Origin: CAZGXM01 sp964529795 | Lineage (GTDB): Bacteria; Bacillota; JADQBR01 | Reading direction: 5' to 3' | Assembly: GCA_964529795.1 (NCBI GenBank) | Contig: CAZGXM010000053.1 | Span: 1 to 19,657, forward strand | DNA length: 19,657 bases | Shown: piece after piece, positions 1-8,755 of the stretch | Numbering within the stretch: the first letter of the stretch is position 1 | Layout: each line of letters begins with the position of its first letter | Position numbers and translations under genes: made by a program | The notes under the pieces: generated by a model | Told to the model about the DNA's origin: nothing | Database searches by the model: none | What the model saw: only the letters and a program-made list of their open reading frames with translations

Positions 1-450
1 TTTACTGATGAAGAAGAGGATTTGGTTACTCATATTCGCAATGTGGTCGCCACCGACCCGCAAGCTCGATTTATATTCGTTGTGGACCGGTTAACCACGC
101 ATAAATCAGAGCAGCTTGTTCTCTTTGTCACCGCGCAGTGCGGCATTGATCCCGAAACTTTAGGCAAGAAAGGTAAGGCTGGTGTGTTGGCACCCATGGA
201 AGCGCGGAAAGCATTTCTGACGGACCCCGCATACCGGATTCGCATTGTATACACGCCGAAGCATTCTTCCTGGTCAAATCAAAGTGAATGTTGGTTCAGC
301 ATTTTGGTGCGCCGCTTGTTAAACAAATGTTCCAGCTTCGGCTCCGTCGAAGCATTGGAAAAACGGATTGCTGAATTTATTGAGTATTACAATAAGCATT
401 TGGCCAAACCGTTTCGCTGGACATATGAAGGAAAGCTGTTAAAAGTTTAG
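1..450 (+). CDS. IS630-family transposase, 3' part (cut by window edge)
   Basis: This is the C-terminal half of a DDE transposase of the IS630 (Tc1/mariner-like) type, which would cut and join the ends of its own element. The frame is open to base 1, so the true start lies outside the window. Two catalytic-type blocks are visible: FVVDRLTTHKSE carries an acidic residue equivalent to the second D, and HSSWSNQSECWFSIL carries the final E in the typical SWxNQxExWFSIL context. The N-terminal helix-turn-helix and first D are not in view. It is the only credible plus-strand gene and faces the deoC 3' end convergently. No terminal inverted repeat can be assigned because the other end is missing, so the right boundary of the element is unknown. 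Whether the element is intact cannot be judged from this fragment. Confidence 0.85.
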   Translation, partial: FTDEEEDLVTHIRNVVATDPQARFIFVVDRLTTHKSEQLVLFVTAQCGIDPETLGKKGKAGVLAPMEARKAFLTDPAYRIRIVYTPKHSSWSNQSECWFSILVRRLLNKCSSFGSVEALEKRIAEFIEYYNKHLAKPFRWTYEGKLLKV

Positions 451-628
451 GTTGCTGCTTTCTGATTAGGTATTAAAGCCAGCGTGTACTAGGACTATCG
501 GAAAGCTGCTTTGCCTGGAGTGGCGGCTAACATTTGCTGGAAGATATTAACTATTGTAAACCTCTAAATGATTGTGCGGAATATGAGGGTTAAAAAAGCA
601 ATTGCACAGTTTACCAGGCAAACAAAGT

Positions 629-654
629 CCCCCAATCCCGGCGAGGGATGGGGG
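629..654 (-). terminator. Hairpin after deoC, probable terminator
   Basis: A strong stem lies about 25 bases downstream of the deoC stop. Five G:C pairs (629-633 with 650-654) stack on ATCCC/GGGAT (635-639 with 645-649) with one bulged A and a GGCGA loop. On the minus strand it is followed only by ACTTTGTTTGCC, a weak U-tract, so termination is likely but may be partial. It also separates deoC from the convergent transposase. Confidence 0.5.
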
Positions 655-679
655 CCAAGTTTATAAGTATAAGGAGGTC

Positions 680-1363
680 TTAACGTTTTGCCTCAGTCAT
701 TATTTTAACGCCGGCACTGGCGCCAATACGGTTAGCGCCAGCTTCCACCATGGCTACTAAGTCTGCATAAGAGCGGATGCCACCGGAGGCCTTGACACCC
801 ATGTGGGGGCCAACGGTCTCACGCATCAGGCGCACGTCTTCCACGGTAGCACCGCCAGTGCCAAAACCAGTGCTGGTCTTGACAAAATGGGCCCCGGCGG
901 CCTTGGCTAACTGGCAGGCGCTTACTTTTTCTTCCTCCGTCAGATAACAGGTTTCGATAATCACCTTGACAATTGTCACCGTGTCTATCTTGGCCGTTTC
1001 CGCAACAACTTCCCTGATCTCCCGTTCCACCAGTGCCTTGTTACCGCTTTTCAAGGCACCGATGTTGATGACCATATCCACTTCGCCAGCGCCTTCTCTT
1101 ACAGCGGTACATGCCTCAAAAACCTTGGTCTGTACATTGTTGGCCCCCAAAGGAAAGCCGATTACCGTGCACACCTTGACCGGGCTGCCGGCCAGTTCTT
1201 CCCCGGCCAGCGCCACATACCATGGGTTTACACAGACAGAAGCAAAACCGTATTCCCGTGCCTCCCGGCACAGCTGTTTTACTGCTGCTTCCGTTGCCTC
1301 TGCTTTTAACAGTGTGTGGTCAATAAGTTGCGCCAGTTCCTGTCCAGTAATCTGTCTAGTCAT
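680..1363 (-). CDS. deoC: Deoxyribose-phosphate aldolase
   Basis: DeoC splits 2-deoxy-D-ribose 5-phosphate into glyceraldehyde 3-phosphate and acetaldehyde in deoxynucleoside breakdown, in the cytoplasm. The 227-residue product fits the usual length of about 220. The class I aldolase residues are visible: Schiff-base lysine K162 in FVKTSTGF, the helper lysine K191 in VKASGG, and D96 in DMVINIG. I chose the ATG at 1363 because GGGAGG lies 6 bases before it; the frame also has an ATG at 1393, but without a comparable site. The start overlaps the stop of a 35-codon ORF, which suggests translational coupling. No other deo genes (deoA, deoB, pdp) are visible, so it stands apart from a full nucleoside operon here. 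Its product, glyceraldehyde 3-phosphate, is the substrate of the gap-eno operon in the same window, but that is not evidence of co-regulation. Confidence 0.96.
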   Translation of the reverse strand: MTRQITGQELAQLIDHTLLKAEATEAAVKQLCREAREYGFASVCVNPWYVALAGEELAGSPVKVCTVIGFPLGANNVQTKVFEACTAVREGAGEVDMVINIGALKSGNKALVEREIREVVAETAKIDTVTIVKVIIETCYLTEEEKVSACQLAKAAGAHFVKTSTGFGTGGATVEDVRLMRETVGPHMGVKASGGIRSYADLVAMVEAGANRIGASAGVKIMTEAKR

Positions 1364-1463
1364 GCCAATCCTCCCTTTTGCCAGTCTTCCCATCTATGAC
1401 CACTTCAGGTAATAGCTCGATGCTGTTTATACAGGCTATCCTCACCAGTTGGTGTATACTCAT
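1356..1463 (-). CDS. Small ORF (35 aa) overlapping deoC start, unknown function
   Basis: A short frame starts at ATG 1463 (MSIHQLVRIACINSI at its N-terminus) and ends with TAG inside the first codons of deoC, overlapping it by 8 bases. It has a good ribosome site, AAGGAG, 7 bases before the ATG, better than chance for such a short frame. A plausible sigma-A promoter lies just upstream. The peptide has a mildly hydrophobic first half and a charged tail (DGKTGKREDWHD), with no motif I recognise. It could be a true small protein, a leader ORF whose translation sets deoC expression by coupling, or a remnant of a longer gene. The ribosome site and overlap are seen; function is not known. Confidence 0.5.
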   Translation of the reverse strand: MSIHQLVRIACINSIELLPEVVIDGKTGKREDWHD

Positions 1464-1502
1464 GTCACCACTCCTTGGTGAAATTTTGTTCATATGCTTG
1501 AA

Positions 1503-1531
1503 ATTATGTTCACTGCTTATTTCGCTATCAG
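1503..1531 (-). promoter_or_regulatory. Putative sigma-A promoter for the small ORF-deoC unit
   Basis: On the minus strand CTGATA (1526-1531) and CATAAT (1503-1508) are 17 bases apart, matching TTGACA/TATAAT at 4 and 5 of 6 positions. Initiation near 1496 would give a leader of about 33 bases before the small ORF. No other good -35/-10 pair was found in 1464-1650. Confidence 0.4.
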
Positions 1532-1646
1532 CGGTTAAATCCCTGCTAAAATATAATCAAACTTTTGCAATTTTTTGTATTGGCATGGCTTCTCCCGAAT
1601 ATACCGTGCCAAATTACTTTATCGAAAACTTTCTTTCAAAAACAAA

Positions 1647-1691
1647 GGAAATGAAATAAAGCATAAGTTTGCCGGACCGGCAAGCTTATGC
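1647..1691 (-). terminator. Intrinsic terminator of ssrA
   Basis: A near-perfect inverted repeat (1661-1675 with 1677-1691, one G.U pair) forms a long stem rich in G:C at the loop end. It is followed on the minus strand by TTTATTTCATTT. It lies 38 bases past the tmRNA 3' end, the right place to end the ssrA transcript. Confidence 0.85.
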
Positions 1692-1728
1692 TTCAAGATA
1701 CATGGAAGCCGTTTTTTGTGGATTTGAA

Positions 1729-2085
1729 TGGTGGAGGCGGTGGGATTTGAACCCACGTCCGAAAGAGCATCCACATAAGCTTCTACCAGGATAGTCCCCG
1801 TTTTCAGATTCGCCTTGAGAAACTCCCGGAGACAGGATTTTCTTAAAGCCAACCTGCTTTGAATTTCCCCTGAGCCCAGCAGGTACGGTACTCAGAGTAG
1901 CCCGTCAGTTTGACACCCGGTAACCGGTCCCACGGGCAAGAACCGGGCGGATGGCTGCGTTAATTACGCAGCTAAAGCGAGATTATCTTCGCCAGTTAGT
2001 TTAAAAGCCCACCGTTTAACGAGCCGATGGAATCTCGCCTGGCCGCTTATGCCTATACTTCCCCCGTCGAAGCCAATTCGCCCCC
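1729..2085 (-). ncRNA. ssrA: Transfer-messenger RNA (tmRNA)
   Basis: tmRNA acts with SmpB to rescue stalled ribosomes, adding a degradation tag to the unfinished protein. The 5' end has the hallmark GGGGGCGAATTGG followed by CTTCGACGGGG. The 3' end has a T-arm with GGTTCAAATCC, and CCA is encoded in the gene. The seven-base acceptor stem GGGGGCG pairs with CGCCTCC (one G.U), which fixes the ends at 2085 and 1729. The internal tag frame ends ALAA-stop, as expected for ClpXP targeting. It lies directly after smpB and rnr, a conserved Firmicutes order, with its own extended -10 promoter and a strong terminator. The 3' CCA and pairing ends are read directly; the mature 5' end depends on RNase P and was not tested. 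Confidence 0.97.
1964..1993 (-). other. tmRNA proteolysis-tag reading frame
   Basis: Within ssrA, the frame from GGC at 1993 to TAA at 1964 encodes GEDNLALAA, so the tag would be (A)GEDNLALAA, with the first alanine coming from the charged tmRNA. The resume codon GGC follows ACTAACT. Glycine as the resume residue fits Firmicutes tags such as that of Bacillus. The ALAA end matches the usual ClpX recognition end. Confidence 0.85.
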
Positions 2086-2122
2086 ACGAGTAAAAGCAAC
2101 ATTATTAAATTGTTACACTATT

Positions 2123-2131
2123 ATTATAACA
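2123..2131 (-). promoter_or_regulatory. Extended -10 promoter of ssrA
   Basis: TGTTATAAT on the minus strand is a perfect -10 with the TGn extension. No good -35 is present at 16-18 bases. Initiation near 2116 would leave about 31 bases to be trimmed before the mature tmRNA end at 2085. The 11-base core TGTGTTATAAT is shared exactly with the smpB promoter. Confidence 0.6.
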
Positions 2132-2151
2132 CATGCATAAAGCCAACACAC

Positions 2152-2616
2152 TCACATCTTCTGCCGTTCCCGCAGGGCCCGCTGAATTTCCCGGTTGGCA
2201 TCACGCCTGGCAATATCCTGGCGCTTGTCATACAGTTTTTTACCCTTGGCCAGAGCCAATTCGATTTTGGCCAGGCCCCACTCGTTAAAATATGCTTTCA
2301 AGGGGATCAAAGCCATCCCTGTTTCTTTGGTTTTGCCGATAAGCCGCCGGATTTCCGACTTGTGCAGCAACAGTTTGCGCTCTCTTTTCGGGTCATGGTT
2401 ATACCGGTTTCCCTGTTCATAGGGGCTGATATGCATGTCGTAGAGTATTACCTCACCGTTTTCAATGCGGGCAAAACTGTCCCGCAAGTTTGCCTTGCCC
2501 ACCCGCAGGGATTTCACTTCCGTGCCGGTCAAAGCAATACCTGCTTCATAGGTCTCGACTACATGGTAATCATGCCTTGCTTTTCTATTTTCCGTAATAA
2601 TTTTTCTTTCCGGCAT
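2152..2616 (-). CDS. smpB: SsrA-binding protein SmpB
   Basis: SmpB binds the tRNA-like part of tmRNA and carries it into the empty A site of stalled ribosomes. The product from ATG 2616 is 154 residues, typical for the family, and begins MPERKIITENRKARHDY. The core TGTEVKSLRVGKANLRDSF and the basic C-terminal tail (KKLYDKRQDIARRDA) that enters the mRNA channel are both present. The frame is open upstream to 2661, but GGGGTGG just before 2616 and family length favour the shorter form. It has its own promoter and a leader of about 65 bases containing a T-tailed hairpin. ssrA follows 66 bases downstream, so protein and RNA partners are adjacent. Confidence 0.97.
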   Translation of the reverse strand: MPERKIITENRKARHDYHVVETYEAGIALTGTEVKSLRVGKANLRDSFARIENGEVILYDMHISPYEQGNRYNHDPKRERKLLLHKSEIRRLIGKTKETGMALIPLKAYFNEWGLAKIELALAKGKKLYDKRQDIARRDANREIQRALRERQKM

Positions 2617-2631
2617 AAAAGCCACCCCGAC

Positions 2632-2651
2632 AAAAAGGCCCTTGGCCCTTT
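2632..2651 (-). promoter_or_regulatory. T-tailed hairpin in smpB leader, possible attenuator
   Basis: On the minus strand AAA(G)GGCC pairs with GGCCTTT around an AAG loop, followed by two further T and then G. It lies between the smpB promoter and its ribosome site. The stem is 7 pairs with one bulged G, so it is a weak terminator candidate. An alternative pairing, CCCTT (2660-2664) with AAGGG (2646-2650), would use the same left arm. It may also simply be a weak terminator for rnr read-through. Confidence 0.4.
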
Positions 2652-2687
2652 GCTCGGACAAGGGGAAAAATTTGTTAGTGCATTACA

Positions 2688-2715
2688 ATTATAACACAAG
2701 TAAACTTCCAGTCAA
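2688..2715 (-). promoter_or_regulatory. Sigma-A promoter of smpB
   Basis: TTGACT (2710-2715) and a perfect TATAAT (2688-2693) are 16 bases apart on the minus strand, with a TGn extension before the -10. Initiation would be near 2681, about 65 bases before the smpB start, in the gap after the rnr stop. Confidence 0.75.
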
Positions 2716-2730
2716 GTAACCAATATTTTC

Positions 2731-4845
2731 CTACTCCTCCACCAGTTCAAAGTCAATTTCTCTCGCGGCCACGTTCACTTTTACCACCTGAACCTTGACC
2801 GGGTCGCCAATTTTCAATATTTTGTTGGTATGCTGGCCGATAAAAGCCAGGCGGTCTTCCAGGTACTCGTAATAGTCGTCAGTTAACGTGGAGACGTGTA
2901 CCAGACCCTCCACGGTATTCTCCAGTTCCACAAACAGGCCAAAGGGCAGGACGCTGCTGATAAAACCGGGAAACACTTCGCCCAGGTGGCGCTGCATATA
3001 CTCCACTTTCTTCATATCCACCGACTCCCGTTCCGCTTCCTCGGCCACCTTTTCCCGGATGGATGACTGGTCGGCGGCAGCCGCCACAAACTCCTGCAGC
3101 CGGTCCAGGCGGTCCTTGCCCGGCTTATTCTTTTTCGGGTACTCGCGGATAATACGGTGAATTACCAAATCCGGGTAGCGGCGAATTGGCGAAGTGAAAT
3201 GGCTGTAATACTTGGAAGCCAGGCCAAAATGCCCCAGGCACGTGGCGGCATAGCGGGCGTGTTTCATGGAGCGCAGCATGACCGTGCTGATTACCCGCTC
3301 TTCCGGCTTTCCGTGAATGTTCTCCAACACTTCCTGGAACGCCCGGGGGTGCAGGTTATCCGCACCGCAGGCGATATGATAACCGAGCCGGTGGAGAAAT
3401 TCGTTTAATTCCTGAAAATCTTCGGCATCGGGCTGCTCGTGCACCCGGTAGACAAAGGGCGCCTCCAGCCAGTACATGTGCTCAGCCACTGTCTCATTGG
3501 CCAAAATCATAAATTCCTCAATCAGCCTTTCCGCAATGGAACGCTGTAATTTCTTGATTTCCAGCGGCCTGCCCTGTCCATCGAGGACTACCTTGCTCTC
3601 GGGAAACTCAAAGTCAATCGCCCCCCGCTTCAGCCGTTTCCTTCTGAGAATGCGGCATAACTGAGCCATCAGTTCAAACTCGGGGACAAAATCCCGGTAT
3701 TTGCCCATCAGCACTTCATCTTTTTCTTCCAAAATCTTTCGCACCGCGGTATAAGTCATGCGGTGGTCAACATTAATAACCGACGGCGTTATTTCATAGT
3801 CCTTGACATTGCCGTCAGGGGCAACTTCCATGATGACGGACATGGCCAGCCGGTCCACCCCGGCATTGAGGCTGCAGATATCATTGGACAACGGGGGCGG
3901 CAGCATGGGGATCACCCTGTCCACCAGGTAGACGCTGGTGGCACGGTTGTACGCTTCTTCGTCCAAATCGCTGCCTTCCCTGACGTAGTGACTCACGTCG
4001 GCAATATGCACACCCAGTAGATAGTTTTTACCCTGTTTTTCTATGGTCACCGCATCGTCCAGGTCCTTGGCATCCTCGCCGTCGATGGTGACGGTCTTCC
4101 ACTGCCGCAAATCCTTCCGGCCCCGGTAGTCCTCACCAGTTATTTTCGCCACCCGTGCCGCCTCGGTAAGCACTTTCCCGGGGAATTTTTCCGGCAGCTG
4201 GTGCTTGCGTACAACGGAAAGGACGTCAATACCCGGTTCGTCCTCTTTTCCCAGCACCTCAATCACCCGGCCTTCGGGATTGCGGCCGGCTTTGGGCCAC
4301 TGGGTAATGGATACCACCACTTTGTCTTTTGTAGCGGCATCCATGGTTTCTCCCTCGGGAATATAGATATCCTGCTTGATACGCTGGTCATCGGGAACCA
4401 CAAAGCCAAAATTCCGGCTGCGCTCAAAAGTGCCCACTACCTGCTGGTTGGCCCGCTCCAGGATCCGGATAATTTCTCCCTCGGGTTTGCCGCCGGGGCG
4501 CCTGGTATGCCGCCGGGCCACCACCCGGTCATTGTGCATGGCACCATTCATGTTTTCCGCGCTGATATAGATATCGGCCTCGCCAAATCGGTCCGGAAGT
4601 ACAAAACCGAAGCCTTTGGCATGTCCCTGCAGCCGCCCCACCACCAAACCCATTTTTTCCGGCACGCCGTACTTGTTTTTGCGGGTAAGAATCACTTCAC
4701 CCCGCCGTTCCATATCCCGTAGCAGTGCCAAAAGCTGTTCTATTTCACCGGTATCCTCCACATTCAATGCTGCTACCAGTTCCTCGGCAGTAAGCGGCTT
4801 ATATGTTTTTTCCCGCATAAATTCCATGATTTCCTGTTTGTTCAT
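2731..4845 (-). CDS. rnr: Ribonuclease R (3'-5' exoribonuclease)
   Basis: RNase R digests structured RNA from the 3' end and works with tmRNA to remove faulty mRNAs. Domain order in the 704 residues: N-terminal winged-helix region (about 1-60), two cold-shock/OB domains (about 65-130 and 137-200), the RNB catalytic domain (about 240-570) and a C-terminal S1 domain (about 624-704). The catalytic aspartate cluster is seen as DGEDAKDLDDAV at 255-266. The protein stops right after S1, without the lysine-rich tail found in the longer enterobacterial RNase R. Start ATG 4845 has GGTG upstream and a normal N-terminus (MNKQEIMEFMREK). It lies upstream of smpB and ssrA, the usual Firmicutes arrangement. 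A pair of perfect -10 boxes precedes it. Confidence 0.97.
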   Translation of the reverse strand: MNKQEIMEFMREKTYKPLTAEELVAALNVEDTGEIEQLLALLRDMERRGEVILTRKNKYGVPEKMGLVVGRLQGHAKGFGFVLPDRFGEADIYISAENMNGAMHNDRVVARRHTRRPGGKPEGEIIRILERANQQVVGTFERSRNFGFVVPDDQRIKQDIYIPEGETMDAATKDKVVVSITQWPKAGRNPEGRVIEVLGKEDEPGIDVLSVVRKHQLPEKFPGKVLTEAARVAKITGEDYRGRKDLRQWKTVTIDGEDAKDLDDAVTIEKQGKNYLLGVHIADVSHYVREGSDLDEEAYNRATSVYLVDRVIPMLPPPLSNDICSLNAGVDRLAMSVIMEVAPDGNVKDYEITPSVINVDHRMTYTAVRKILEEKDEVLMGKYRDFVPEFELMAQLCRILRRKRLKRGAIDFEFPESKVVLDGQGRPLEIKKLQRSIAERLIEEFMILANETVAEHMYWLEAPFVYRVHEQPDAEDFQELNEFLHRLGYHIACGADNLHPRAFQEVLENIHGKPEERVISTVMLRSMKHARYAATCLGHFGLASKYYSHFTSPIRRYPDLVIHRIIREYPKKNKPGKDRLDRLQEFVAAAADQSSIREKVAEEAERESVDMKKVEYMQRHLGEVFPGFISSVLPFGLFVELENTVEGLVHVSTLTDDYYEYLEDRLAFIGQHTNKILKIGDPVKVQVVKVNVAAREIDFELVEE

Positions 4846-4870
4846 TATAAAACTTCACCTTTACCTTTGC

Positions 4871-4894
4871 ATTATAATACTACCATAAATTATA
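4871..4894 (-). promoter_or_regulatory. Putative promoter region of rnr with two -10 boxes
   Basis: Two perfect TATAAT hexamers occur on the minus strand (4889-4894 and 4871-4876) in the gap between the HD gene and rnr. Neither has a recognisable -35 at 16-18 bases, so strength is uncertain. The local AT richness alone could produce one of them. Confidence 0.4.
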
Positions 4895-4918
4895 CCCGAA
4901 ACATTGCCGAATGATGAG

Positions 4919-5473
4919 CTACAGGCCCAGTTCAGCAGCTATACCCTGCATGGCCTCCAAGCCCAGTCCCATAAATTCTTCCAGGCTCAATCCCATTTCC
5001 TCACAGGAGGCAATAACATCTCTCCGCGCGCCCCGGGCAAAAGATTTTTCATTGTAGCGGTTCATTAAAAAGTCCACATCCACAATATCCAGTTTCTTTG
5101 CCGGTCTGATCAGCGCTGCCGCCACAATCAGGCCGGTTAACGGGTCCGTGGCATAGAGGGCCTTGTCCAGTTTGCTATTTCTGGGCAAACCGTGATGGTC
5201 ATTATGTACCTTGACCGCGTAGACCAGTTCCTCCGGAAAACCCTCTCCGGTTAACATTTCCGCTCCCACAACGCTGTGTTTTTCCGGGTCGTCCTTGGTC
5301 CGCTCGTAATCAATGTCATGCAGCAGCCCTGCCAGGGACCACAGCCGGGTGCCCTCGTTAAAATGTTCCGCCAGACGGTGCATCACCGCTTCCACTGCCA
5401 GGCAGTGTTTAAACAGGTTCTTGTTTTTCAGGTGCCTTTTTAACAGTTGATAAGCCTCTTCCCTACTCATCAT
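4919..5473 (-). CDS. HD-domain phosphohydrolase, substrate unknown
   Basis: A 184-residue soluble protein of the HD superfamily, whose members hydrolyse phosphate esters using a metal centre. The metal-binding set is visible: H23 in FKHCLAVE, H52-D53 in LLHDIDYE, H66 in EKHSVVG, and a later aspartate, D110, in YATDPLTG. It is a stand-alone domain without a GGDEF, RelA or tRNA nucleotidyltransferase partner, so substrate cannot be named. Its start overlaps the end of the thioesterase gene by 11 bases, with GGGGGGAAG upstream, so the two are probably translated together. Two ATGs in tandem (5473 and 5470) are equally possible starts. The function is inferred from motifs only. Confidence 0.85.
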   Translation of the reverse strand: MMSREEAYQLLKRHLKNKNLFKHCLAVEAVMHRLAEHFNEGTRLWSLAGLLHDIDYERTKDDPEKHSVVGAEMLTGEGFPEELVYAVKVHNDHHGLPRNSKLDKALYATDPLTGLIVAAALIRPAKKLDIVDVDFLMNRYNEKSFARGARRDVIASCEEMGLSLEEFMGLGLEAMQGIAAELGL

Positions 5474-5876
5474 TGTTATCTTCCCCCCTCACGATTACCA
5501 TTCTTGCCTCACCTTCTGCCATCACCGTGCCGTCAGTGGCTTCGGCACGGGCCGCCATATATATCATTCGGCTCTTTCGCTGCTTGATCCAGCCGGAAAA
5601 TATATACTCCCGCCCCACCTTGAGCGGTTTTTTGTAGCGCACTTTCAGTTCCGCCGTGACAACGGGAATATCCAAATCCACCAGGCTTTTTCCCATGACT
5701 TCGTCCAAAACTGCAGCAGTAATACCACCATGCACAATGCCGGTGTATCCCTGCTGAGACTTTTCCGGGGTAAACCTGGTAACAAATTTCTCTCCCTGCC
5801 GGGAGAACTTGAGGCGCAAACCCCTGAGGTTATTCTCCCCGCAAGCAAAACAATAACCATCGTCCTTCAAGCTCAA
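5463..5876 (-). CDS. Hotdog-fold thioesterase (PaaI/YbgC-like)
   Basis: A 137-residue hotdog-fold protein, probably an acyl-CoA thioesterase. Family features are HGG at 49-51 and LDE at 57-59 in the central helix, the usual catalytic region of PaaI-type enzymes, followed by the beta strands TAELKVRYKKPL. An N-terminal CFACGENN (C9, C12) is a feature of one PaaI-like subgroup. The likely start is TTG 5876, which overlaps the TGA of the esterase (TTGA), with AAGG about 9 bases upstream; no ATG is available in frame near the start. The gene is sandwiched between an esterase and an HD protein with overlaps on both sides, which suggests one translation unit. The acyl substrate is unknown. Confidence 0.85.
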   Translation of the reverse strand: MSLKDDGYCFACGENNLRGLRLKFSRQGEKFVTRFTPEKSQQGYTGIVHGGITAAVLDEVMGKSLVDLDIPVVTAELKVRYKKPLKVGREYIFSGWIKQRKSRMIYMAARAEATDGTVMAEGEARMVIVRGEDNNDE

Positions 5877-6655
5877 AATTGAACACCTTCTTTTCCCATT
5901 ATTTGCCTGAAAAACTCATCAATACGTTCCAGTACCACATCCCGTTCCTTATCCATGGTAATAATGTGTGTGGATTGTTCCACATAACTTACCCGGCCTG
6001 TACCGGGCAAATGCCGCTGAATAGATACCGCACTCTGCCAACGGATTACATCATCGGTACGGGAATGCATTATCAATACGGGGCACCGCACCCCGGGAAG
6101 CAGTTTTTCCACTCTGCTCACCAGTTTCAACAGGCTGTGTACGGCTGCCAGCGGGCGTTTGGCATAATAGACCCGGCCCATTTTTTCGTGCAGCCTTTTG
6201 ATATCTTCGGGCACGTTTCGCCGCTGGAAGCGGAGAAAATATTTAAGCACCGGCACCAGGTGAATGCGCCAATCGCGGAAAAACCGCCGTCCACCCGGTG
6301 TGCCTGCCGTGACAACGGCAGCCACACTGCCGGGATACCGCGCTGCCAACATCAAAGCCAGCAGGCCACCCATGGAAACACCGGCAACAAACACAACTTG
6401 ATGATTTTCCTTTAGCTCCAGAAAAGCCTTTTCCGCCGAGCGGTACCAGTCCGGCCAACGTGTTTGGGCCAGGTCCTCCGGAGCAGTGCCGTGGCCGGCC
6501 AGCAGTACTCCTCTCACAGTATAACCGCGCCGGTAAAGCTGTTCACCCAACCACCTTACTTCTGACGGGGTACTGGCAAAACCGTGAAGCAAAAGACAGG
6601 CCGCCCTGCCGCGGTCAAACCGGAATGCTTTATTCATTGCCAGGCTTTTTTCCAC
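5873..6655 (-). CDS. Alpha/beta-hydrolase, Est30-like carboxylesterase
   Basis: A 260-residue serine hydrolase of the carboxylesterase/monoacylglycerol lipase type. The oxyanion region is LLLHGFASTPSE, the nucleophile S94 sits in GVSMGG, the acid is likely D201 in HSRTDD, and the histidine is H230 in STHIITMD, which resembles the Bacillus/Geobacillus Est30 end. No signal peptide is visible, so it should be cytoplasmic. In Bacillus an equivalent esterase (yvaK) sits between secG and rnr; here it holds the same place, but with a pyrophosphatase gene before it and two genes after it. Start GTG 6655 has AGGTGG upstream; ATG 6637 is a weaker alternative. A terminator lies only 21 bases before it, leaving little room for a promoter, so it may depend on read-through. 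Confidence 0.9.
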   Translation of the reverse strand: MEKSLAMNKAFRFDRGRAACLLLHGFASTPSEVRWLGEQLYRRGYTVRGVLLAGHGTAPEDLAQTRWPDWYRSAEKAFLELKENHQVVFVAGVSMGGLLALMLAARYPGSVAAVVTAGTPGGRRFFRDWRIHLVPVLKYFLRFQRRNVPEDIKRLHEKMGRVYYAKRPLAAVHSLLKLVSRVEKLLPGVRCPVLIMHSRTDDVIRWQSAVSIQRHLPGTGRVSYVEQSTHIITMDKERDVVLERIDEFFRQIMGKEGVQF

Positions 6656-6675
6656 ATTGCCACCACCTGACCTGT

Positions 6676-6712
6676 AAAGAAAAGGAGTGCCGGACCCAAG
6701 CCCAACACTCCT
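6676..6712 (-). terminator. Intrinsic terminator after the pyrophosphatase gene
   Basis: AGGAGTG (6706-6712) pairs with CACTCCT (6683-6689) on the minus strand. The inner bases extend the stem to about 13 pairs with G.U wobbles and a 4-base loop, followed by TTTTCTTT. It closes the secG-pyrophosphatase transcript 16 bases after its stop. Confidence 0.75.
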
Positions 6713-6727
6713 CTCCCAACCCTGAAA

Positions 6728-8725
<1,998 letters not shown>

Positions 8726-8755
8726 TAACCTTTCTACCTCCTTACACAATGAGGG

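Noticed and set aside
671..690. AAGGAGGTCTTAACG on the plus strand resembling a ribosome site
   Set aside because: It lies at the deoC 3' end on the opposite strand and leads into no credible plus-strand gene.
1588..1614. TTGGCACG on the minus strand upstream of deoC, like a sigma-54 -24 element, tempting because rpoN is nearby
   Set aside because: The essential GC of the -12 element is missing at the required spacing (TC is found), and no enhancer-binding protein gene is present.
1378..1659. Plus-strand frame of 93 codons opposite the deoC upstream region
   Set aside because: It runs through the small ORF and promoter region on the other strand, has no ribosome site, and its composition is that of AT-rich spacer.
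2110..2694. Long plus-strand frame of 194 codons opposite smpB
   Set aside because: It mirrors smpB exactly, a shadow of its codon pattern, with no ribosome site or family resemblance.
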